NCBI GenBank assembly: GCA_009885415.1
Contig: VFKU01000417.1
Coordinates: 1-6,161 of the forward strand
Reading direction: 5' to 3'
DNA length: 6,161 nt
Origin: Rhodothermota bacterium
Lineage (GTDB): Bacteria > Hydrogenedentota > Hydrogenedentia > Hydrogenedentales > GCA-2746185
A program made the translations under genes and the position numbers. Positions 1 to 5,330 of the stretch are shown here, one piece after another (position 1 is the first letter of the stretch; every line of letters starts with the position of its first letter). Under the pieces are notes generated by a model. That model did not search any database. It was not told where the DNA came from and saw nothing but the letters and a program-made list of their open reading frames with translations.

Positions 1-921
1 GCGCAAGCCTGCGGACTGGCCCTGTTTCGATACCTCGGCGGTCCCCGGGCCCATGTGCTTCCCGTGCCGATGATGAACATCCTCAACGGCGGCGCCCATG
101 CCGACAGTAACGTGGACGTTCAGGAATTCATGGTGATGCCGGCCGGCGCGCCTACCTTCGCCGAGGGGCTGCGCATGGGCGTCGAAATTTTTCACGCGCT
201 GCGCGACGTGCTCAAGGGCATGAAGCTAAACACCGCGGTCGGCGACGAAGGCGGCTTTGCTCCCAACCTGAAATCCAACGTCGAAGCCATCGAAGTCATC
301 CTCAAAGCCATCAAGGCCGCCGGCTACGTCGCCGGCAAGGATGTCTGGCTCGCGCTCGACCCCGCCTCAAGCGAGTTCCACAAAGGCCAGACCTACCTCC
401 TCGAAGCAGAAGCCAAACCCAAAAAATCCTCCGCCGACATGATCGCCTTCTGGGCGGATTGGGTTTCGAAATACCCCATCATCTCGATCGAGGACGGACT
501 CGCGGAAGACGACTGGGCCGGCTGGATAAAGCTGACCGAGAAGCTGGGAAAGACGGTCCAACTGGTCGGCGATGATCTCTTTGTGACCAACACGCGCTTC
601 TTGGAGCGGGGAATCAAGGAAGGGGCCGGGAACAGCGTGCTGGTGAAAGTGAACCAAATCGGAACACTCACCGAAACCCTCGACACCATTCAAATGGCTC
701 ATAGGGCTGGGTTTACGACGGTAATTTCCCATCGCAGCGGCGAGACGGAAGATACTTTTATTGCCGATCTAGCCGTGGCGACGAATGCCGGTCAGATCAA
801 AACCGGATCGGCCTCGCGCAGCGACCGCCTGGCGAAGTATAATCAGCTTCTCAGGATTGAAGAGGGGCTCGGCCCTCAAGCGCGATACCCCGGTCGGGCC
901 GCCTTCTACAATCTGCGGTGA
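1..921 (+). CDS. eno: Enolase (phosphopyruvate hydratase), 5' end missing
   Basis: Enolase interconverts 2-phosphoglycerate and phosphoenolpyruvate in glycolysis and gluconeogenesis; in many bacteria it also joins the RNA degradosome. The frame is open from base 1 and ends at TGA 919-921, giving 306 residues, so about 125 N-terminal residues lie outside the window. The family's key positions are all visible: His in GGAHAD (base 97), Glu in VQEF (base 124), the catalytic Glu in GDEGG (247), metal ligands Asp in LALDP (358), Glu in SIEDG (490) and Asp in VGDDLF (571), catalytic Lys in VKVNQIG (646), the SHRSGET loop (727) and Lys in IKTGS (799). The C-terminal helix KYNQLLRIEE is present and the protein ends at the usual place. 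The metal loop reads DPASSEF, a mild variant of the commoner DCAASEF. It is therefore an intact, active-looking enzyme. The stop overlaps or abuts ftsB, suggesting cotranscription. Identity is secure; only the start is unseen. Confidence 0.98.
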   Translation, partial: AQACGLALFRYLGGPRAHVLPVPMMNILNGGAHADSNVDVQEFMVMPAGAPTFAEGLRMGVEIFHALRDVLKGMKLNTAVGDEGGFAPNLKSNVEAIEVILKAIKAAGYVAGKDVWLALDPASSEFHKGQTYLLEAEAKPKKSSADMIAFWADWVSKYPIISIEDGLAEDDWAGWIKLTEKLGKTVQLVGDDLFVTNTRFLERGIKEGAGNSVLVKVNQIGTLTETLDTIQMAHRAGFTTVISHRSGETEDTFIADLAVATNAGQIKTGSASRSDRLAKYNQLLRIEEGLGPQARYPGRAAFYNLR

Positions 922-924
922 ATG

Positions 925-936
925 GCCCGAAAGGGC
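925..936 (+). other. Short GNRA-tetraloop hairpin at the eno-ftsB junction
   Basis: GCCC (925-928), GAAA (929-932) and GGGC (933-936) form a perfect four-pair GC stem closed by a GNRA-type tetraloop. It begins three bases after the enolase stop and ends immediately before the AGGG proposed as the ftsB Shine-Dalgarno. It lacks a U-tract, so it is not an intrinsic terminator. It could tune ribosome loading on ftsB or separate the two cistrons, or it may be chance in GC-rich DNA. Confidence 0.3.
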
Positions 937-940
937 AGGG
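937..940 (+). promoter_or_regulatory. Probable ribosome binding site of ftsB
   Basis: AGGG lies 10 bases before ATG 951 and right after a small hairpin. No Shine-Dalgarno-like sequence precedes the alternative GTG at 918. This is the main reason for preferring ATG 951 as the ftsB start. Confidence 0.45.
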
Positions 941-950
941 ACCACACGGC

Positions 951-1259
951 ATGATGCGCATGAGTGGGGGCTGGTACTGGGCGGCGGTGGCCCTCTTTGC
1001 CGTGGGCATGATTGCGTTCGCGCGACGCAACGATCTGCTCGGTCTCTATTCCGACTACCGCTATAGCCAGGACGTGGTTAAACAACTCGAAGCCCGGCGC
1101 GACGACCTCGGCAAGGAAGAGTCGGCGCTCCGGCAGCGCGTGGAGGACTTGGACAGGGATCCGCTGGCCGTCGAAACTGAAGTCCGGCGGAGCAAAGGCC
1201 TGGTGCGGGAAGGGGAGAAGATTTATCGCGTCGAGCTCCCCGCCGCCACGGCCCCCTAA
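951..1259 (+). CDS. ftsB: FtsB/DivIC-type septum formation initiator protein
   Basis: FtsB is a small bitopic membrane protein that joins FtsL and FtsQ (DivIC, FtsL and DivIB in Gram-positives) in the divisome and helps activate septal peptidoglycan synthesis. The 102-residue product matches the family length (about 100). It has a short N-terminus, one membrane helix at about residues 8-24 (WYWAAVALFAVG), a charged coiled-coil stretch at about 37-69, and the characteristic end REGEKIYRVELP (86-97), comparable to the RPGE-x-FYR ending of E. coli FtsB. Sequence identity in this family is low, so the call rests on architecture, this ending and position after eno, as in E. coli. A GTG at 918, overlapping the enolase stop, would add 11 residues (MNGPKGQGPHG); ATG 951 with AGGG upstream is preferred, and ATG 954 or 960 are also possible. 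It ends 10 bases before the region where phoH begins. Confidence 0.85.
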   Translation: MMRMSGGWYWAAVALFAVGMIAFARRNDLLGLYSDYRYSQDVVKQLEARRDDLGKEESALRQRVEDLDRDPLAVETEVRRSKGLVREGEKIYRVELPAATAP

Positions 1260-1269
1260 ATCCAGATTA

Positions 1270-2268
1270 ATTACCCTGACACACGAACTCATCCTACATA
1301 GCCCCGAAGAGGCCATTAAGCTGCTGGGCCGAAACGGCGAACTACGCAAGAGCATCCAAAAGGTGGTGCCCGTCCGAATCGTGGATCGCGGGACCAAGGT
1401 TGTCGTCCTCGGCGAAGTCAACGACACCGAGCGCGTCGGCACCGTACTCGACGAACTTCTGATCGCCATCCGAAAAGGCCATACCCCCACTCCTGAAGAC
1501 GTCGCCTACGCCCTGCGCCAATCCAATGGAAACGGCCACGGCGCAAAAAACCTTGGCGCGGTCCTGGGCGAAGTGCCGGCCGCGCTGCGCCGCGACATCG
1601 CCATCAAGCCGCGCACCCACGGACAAAAGCTCCTGCTCGACGCCATCCGCGCCCACGAGTGCGTCATCGTCTCCGGGCCCGCGGGCACGGGCAAGACTTT
1701 CCTCGCCATGGCCGCGGCGCTCTCGGCGCTGTTGAACAAGGAGGTCGACCGCATTGTGTTGACCCGCCCGGCGGTGGAAGCGGGTGAGAACCTCGGCTTC
1801 CTGCCCGGCGACCTCATGGAGAAGGTCAATCCCTACCTGCGCCCGCTCTACGACGCGCTCTACGCGATCGTCGACACCACCCAAGCGCGAAAACTTTTCG
1901 ACCGCGACCAGATCGAAGTCGCACCGCTGGCGTATATGCGCGGTCGCACGTTGAGCCGCTGCTTCGCCATCCTCGATGAAGCGCAAAACACCACCAGCGA
2001 ACAAATGAAAATGTTCCTCACCCGCCTCGGTGAAGGTTCGCGCTCGATAATCACGGGCGACCTCACCCAGGTAGACCTGCCGCGCGGCACACGCTCCGGC
2101 CTCGCTGAGGCGCGCCGCATCCTCAGCAAAACCGAGGGCATAGCGGTGGTCGATCTCAGCCGCCACGACATCGTCCGTCACCGGCTCGTGCAAAACATCG
2201 TCGCGGCCTACGAGGCCGACGAGGAAGCCGCGTCGGCCCCCGTCGAAGGCCGCGAGACCGCAGAGTGA
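1270..2268 (+). CDS. phoH: PhoH family P-loop NTPase (YbeZ/PhoL type), non-canonical or unresolved start
   Basis: PhoH proteins are cytoplasmic ATPases related to the helicase superfamily; they occur beside ybeY and are linked to RNA metabolism, though the exact substrate is unsettled. Numbered from base 1270 (332 residues), Walker A GPAGTGKT is at 136-143, LTRPAVEAGE at 164-173, FLPGD at 177-181, PLAYMRGRTL at 219-228, Walker B LDEAQN at 235-240 and GDLTQVDLPRG at 263-273. Residues about 1-85 match the KH-like N-terminal part, including LIAIRKG. The ATPase core is intact and the length normal. The start is a puzzle: homology begins near base 1267, yet no ATG, GTG or TTG exists in any forward frame from 1206 to 1362. 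ATT 1270, 10 bases after the ftsB stop, is used as a provisional start, perhaps by coupled reinitiation; CTG 1276 is another option. GTG 1363 or 1366 would delete the conserved N-terminus, and TTG 1012 lies deep inside ftsB. The stop is TGA 2266-2268. Confidence 0.93.
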   Translation: MTLTHELILHSPEEAIKLLGRNGELRKSIQKVVPVRIVDRGTKVVVLGEVNDTERVGTVLDELLIAIRKGHTPTPEDVAYALRQSNGNGHGAKNLGAVLGEVPAALRRDIAIKPRTHGQKLLLDAIRAHECVIVSGPAGTGKTFLAMAAALSALLNKEVDRIVLTRPAVEAGENLGFLPGDLMEKVNPYLRPLYDALYAIVDTTQARKLFDRDQIEVAPLAYMRGRTLSRCFAILDEAQNTTSEQMKMFLTRLGEGSRSIITGDLTQVDLPRGTRSGLAEARRILSKTEGIAVVDLSRHDIVRHRLVQNIVAAYEADEEAASAPVEGRETAE

Positions 2269-2301
2269 GTCCGGCGCGCGAAAAGCGATCGGTGTGACCC
2301 G

Positions 2302-4794
2302 ATGAATCGCACAACTACGAAACGCAAGGGCCGCGGGGGGGCCGGATGGGGCCCCGCCGAATCGCCGTCGCTCGCCTACCGGAAGAAGCAGGTCGAACGG
2401 CTGCTCATCCTTCTCGCCTTCGCCGTGCTCGTCGCCGCCGTCACCGGATTCCGCCTCCTGGGCGATCCGCTCGGGCGTTACGACATCAACGCCGAAACGG
2501 TCGCCTCGCAGACCGTCCAAGCCGCCTTCGCCTTCGACTCCGAAGACCTGCAAGCCACACGAGACGCCCGCGAACTGGCCGCCGCCGCGGTGCCCGGCAT
2601 CTACACAGTGGATCGCGAGCGCCTCGCCAACCAATTGCTCACGCTCCAGCAGCGCATTACCACGCTCAAGGATCGCCGCGCCGAAGTTGAGCTCGCGATC
2701 AACGAAGCGCTACGCGCCTCGACCTCAGCGCAGTCGGTCGAGGAAGCCGTCTCGGGTGTGCTCGATACCGTTGTCGGCCGCTGGAGGACCGACCCCCTCT
2801 TTGAAGGCTTCCCCGACGCCGCCTACCTCAAGCTGTGGATTCAGCCCGACCTCGATTCGCTGCCGCGGCGTCGCTTCGCCGACAAACCGAAGGCCGCCGC
2901 GGCCGCCGCGCCGCGCGCAGTGCTCGGGCTCACCGACGCCCCCGCCGAGGGCATGCAGTTCGCCAACGTCGACGCGCTCACGCGCCTCACGCTCGACGGC
3001 CTGCAATACATTTTGCTCTCGGGCGTCCTCCAACAGACGGCCGACGCCGGTCAGAAAATCGTCGTCACCCGGCCCGAAATCGCCGGCGACCTGCCGCTCA
3101 AGTCCGAAGCCGCCGTTTCCGAAGTATTGCGACCCGATACCGCACGCGCGCGGTTGCGGCAGCAAATCGAGGCCCTCGCCAAACAATACGAAGAACGCGA
3201 TCCCGCGCGCACAGTCGATTGGACGGCGCTCTCGTCTGCGGCCTATGAAATGGCGCGGCTCGGCGTGATCGACACCCTCGTCTACGACCAGGTGTTGACC
3301 GAAGGCGAACGCCAGCTTGCGCAAAGCATGACGCCGCCGGTGGTACGACCGATCGCGGTCAATTCGATCCTCCAGGCCGAGGGCTATCCCTGGAGCGAAC
3401 AGACCCGCCGGGACGTACGCTCGTATTGGGACATACTCGAGGGCAGCTCGCGCGGATCCCGCGGCGTGTTCAGCCAGATCCTGGCCAACGTGATCATCGT
3501 TGGCCTGCTGCTCACCGCGCTCTCTCGCTCCATGCCCGTGCTCAGCGATCGCCGATGCAGCCCCTACACCGCGCTCAATACCGCGCTCCTCATCACCTGC
3601 GGCACCCTCGTGCTCGGCCGCATTATGATGTACTTCGAACCCTCCGGATACCTCGTCCCGCTTGCGGCGGGCGCGATGCTGATCACGATTCTCACTAATC
3701 CACGCCTCGCCTCGATGACCACGCTGATCATGGCCGTGCTGCTCTCGGTGCAATACGGACAAAACTGGCGCCTGTTCCTCGTCAGCGGCGCGATGGCCTA
3801 CACCGCGATCCTGAGCCTCTACACCGTCCGCAAGCGTACCGACATGGCGCGCGCCGCGCTGCACGGCACCGCCATCGGTCTCGTGGCCGCCCTCGCGATG
3901 ATCCTCAGCAGCGGCACCGTATTCTCCTGGCCCGCGATGCAAGACACGATGCGCGCCATGCTCCTCATCGTACTCAACGGCGGCATCTGTCTTTTCGTCG
4001 TGCCCGGCCTGCTCTCGCCGCTCGAGCGGCTCTTCGGCATCACCACCGACATCCAACTCCTCGAATACTCCGACCTCAACAATCCGCTGCTCGGCCGGCT
4101 CGCCATCGAGATCCCCGCTACCTACGCGCACAGCCTCGCCATGGGCCAGCTTGCCGAAGCCGCGGCCGATGCGGTCGGCGCCAACGGCCTCATGGCGCGC
4201 GTCTGCGCCTATTACCACGACATCGGCAAGCTGCGCCGGCCGGAGTATTTCAGCGAAAACCAGACCGGCTACAACATTCACGACGAGCTCTCGCCCCGCC
4301 TCAGCGCGCGAGCGATCGCTTCGCATGTCACCGAGGGCGTCGAGATCGCCCGCGAATTTCACCTCCCGCAACCCATCGTCCGCGGCATCCTCGAGCACCA
4401 CGGCACCATGCTGATCAGCTTTTTCTTTCAGCAGGCGCAAGAGCAGTCCAAGCACGGCGACGTCCGCGAGGAGGATTTCCGCTATCCCGGACCGAAACCG
4501 CAAAGCCCCGAGACGGCGATTCTCATGATCTGCGACGGCGTTGAGTCCGGCGTCCGCTCGATCAAGAACCCCAACGAAGACCGCGTCCGCGAGTTCATCT
4601 CCAAGATCATCCAGGCCCGCGCCGCCGACCGCCAGTTTGACGAGTGCGATCTTACGCTCAAGAAACTCGACGTTATCGGCGACGTCCTCGCGCGCCGGCT
4701 CAGCACCGGAATGCACAGCCGAGTGGCCTACCCCGAACGACCCACGCCCAAGGACGCCAACAACGTCATCCGCATGAAAGGGACGCGCGAATAA
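2302..4794 (+). CDS. pgpH: PgpH/YqfF-type membrane HD phosphohydrolase, probable c-di-AMP phosphodiesterase
   Basis: PgpH proteins hydrolyse the second messenger c-di-AMP to pApA through a cytoplasmic HD domain attached to a membrane sensor. The 830-residue product has a basic N-terminus, a first membrane helix at about 34-50, a long external domain at about 51-390 (7TMR-HDED type), about seven hydrophobic helices between 393 and 571, and the HD domain at about 590-770. The full family ligand set is visible: His610 (TYAHS), His639-Asp640 (YYHDIGK), His675 (SHVTEG), His699-His700 (LEHHG) and Asp745 (MICDGVESG). ENQ (655-657) and FRYPGPKPQ are also typical of PgpH. It is longer than the roughly 710-720 residues of Firmicutes homologues, mainly in the external domain, which has an alanine run at 198-203. 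Position between phoH and ybeY matches B. subtilis yqfF. ATG 2302 is chosen; its Shine-Dalgarno is weak. The stop shares a base with the ybeY ATG (TAATG). Family identity is firm; substrate is inferred from homology. Confidence 0.94.
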   Translation: MNRTTTKRKGRGGAGWGPAESPSLAYRKKQVERLLILLAFAVLVAAVTGFRLLGDPLGRYDINAETVASQTVQAAFAFDSEDLQATRDARELAAAAVPGIYTVDRERLANQLLTLQQRITTLKDRRAEVELAINEALRASTSAQSVEEAVSGVLDTVVGRWRTDPLFEGFPDAAYLKLWIQPDLDSLPRRRFADKPKAAAAAAPRAVLGLTDAPAEGMQFANVDALTRLTLDGLQYILLSGVLQQTADAGQKIVVTRPEIAGDLPLKSEAAVSEVLRPDTARARLRQQIEALAKQYEERDPARTVDWTALSSAAYEMARLGVIDTLVYDQVLTEGERQLAQSMTPPVVRPIAVNSILQAEGYPWSEQTRRDVRSYWDILEGSSRGSRGVFSQILANVIIVGLLLTALSRSMPVLSDRRCSPYTALNTALLITCGTLVLGRIMMYFEPSGYLVPLAAGAMLITILTNPRLASMTTLIMAVLLSVQYGQNWRLFLVSGAMAYTAILSLYTVRKRTDMARAALHGTAIGLVAALAMILSSGTVFSWPAMQDTMRAMLLIVLNGGICLFVVPGLLSPLERLFGITTDIQLLEYSDLNNPLLGRLAIEIPATYAHSLAMGQLAEAAADAVGANGLMARVCAYYHDIGKLRRPEYFSENQTGYNIHDELSPRLSARAIASHVTEGVEIAREFHLPQPIVRGILEHHGTMLISFFFQQAQEQSKHGDVREEDFRYPGPKPQSPETAILMICDGVESGVRSIKNPNEDRVREFISKIIQARAADRQFDECDLTLKKLDVIGDVLARRLSTGMHSRVAYPERPTPKDANNVIRMKGTRE
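4777..4783 (+). promoter_or_regulatory. Probable ribosome binding site of ybeY
   Basis: AAAGGGA within the last codons of pgpH lies 10 bases before ATG 4794. Together with the TAATG overlap of pgpH stop and ybeY start it supports this start and translational coupling of the two genes. Confidence 0.5.
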
Positions 4795-5330
4795 TGCCCC
4801 CCGCTGTCGCTCTTCGCACCTCCTCTGTCCGGAAACGCCTCGTGCGCCGGGACACCCTCGAGCGCCTCGCGCAGCGCATTTGCGCCGCCGAAAAAGTCCG
4901 CGGCGAGATCGAGATCAGCGTGCTGCTTTGCGACGACGACATGATCACAGCGCTCAACCGCCGCTACCGCCGCAAAAACGCGCCCACCGACGTGCTCTCC
5001 TTCGAGCATGACGACACTCCAATGCCCGGCGGGCCCCGGCCCCTCGGCGACATCGCCATTTCGCTGGAGACCGCCGAGCGCAACTGCGGCGGCGATCGCG
5101 CACTGATGCGCCGCGAGGTCCAACTCCTTTTTTGCCACGGCCTGTTGCATCTGCTCGGCTACGACCACCACACGAGCCGCGAGCGGGCGCAGATGCAACA
5201 AAAGCAGGCCGAGTACCTCGATACCACCGAAGCCGCCGCATGGCAGTTCGGACCCAAGGCCCCGCGCATAGCACGATCGCGTCCGGCCGCATCCGCAGGA
5301 GGATCCCGTCGCATTGGACGCGGACAGTAG
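4794..5330 (+). CDS. ybeY: Endoribonuclease YbeY, rRNA maturation factor
   Basis: YbeY is a zinc-dependent cytoplasmic RNase (UPF0054) needed for 16S rRNA 3'-end maturation and 70S ribosome quality control. The 178-residue product carries the signature HGLLHLLGYDHH, with zinc ligands His115, His119 and His125, and the conserved block YRRKNAPTDVLSF (58-70), in which Arg59 corresponds to the functionally important arginine of E. coli YbeY. PLGDIAIS (83-90) is also typical. The core ends near residue 150, the usual family length; residues about 152-178 form an extra tail rich in Arg, Gly and Ala that I do not recognise. ATG 4794 is chosen because it overlaps the pgpH stop, has AAAGGGA upstream and gives the right N-terminus; the frame stays open further upstream to 4644 but that part is only the shadow of pgpH. 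The last 17 bases overlap the next gene. Placement after phoH and pgpH is classical. Confidence 0.95.
   Translation: MPPAVALRTSSVRKRLVRRDTLERLAQRICAAEKVRGEIEISVLLCDDDMITALNRRYRRKNAPTDVLSFEHDDTPMPGGPRPLGDIAISLETAERNCGGDRALMRREVQLLFCHGLLHLLGYDHHTSRERAQMQQKQAEYLDTTEAAAWQFGPKAPRIARSRPAASAGGSRRIGRGQ
5297..5303 (+). promoter_or_regulatory. Strong Shine-Dalgarno inside the ybeY tail, for the transporter gene
   Basis: AGGAGGA is the best Shine-Dalgarno match I found in the window. It lies inside the codons for the YbeY tail (Ala-Gly-Gly-Ser) and ends 10 bases before TTG 5314, which opens the frame of the CNNM transporter. This decides the choice of TTG 5314 over GTG 5350. Confidence 0.65.

Noticed and set aside
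1012..1269. phoH extended upstream to TTG 1012
   Set aside because: The added 86 residues are the out-of-frame shadow of ftsB, with unnatural composition (Ser, Arg, Trp rich), and would overlap ftsB by about 250 bases.
2269..2301. Intergenic promoter or terminator between phoH and pgpH
   Set aside because: The gap is only 33 bases, with no hairpin plus U-tract and no convincing -10/-35 pair.
1342..2634. Open reading frame of 430 codons on the - strand opposite phoH and the start of pgpH
   Set aside because: It crosses two well-identified genes, has no family motif and no ribosome binding site worth noting; composition shadow.
2725..4716. Open reading frame of 663 codons on the - strand opposite pgpH
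   Set aside because: Its product is Asp/Glu/Gly/Arg-rich with no recognisable motif and it is the mirror of a strongly codon-biased, clearly homologous gene; long antisense frames are expected in GC-rich coding DNA.
4644..4793. ybeY extended upstream to base 4644
   Set aside because: The extra codons lie inside the conserved end of pgpH and do not resemble YbeY; ATG 4794 overlaps the pgpH stop and gives the normal N-terminus.
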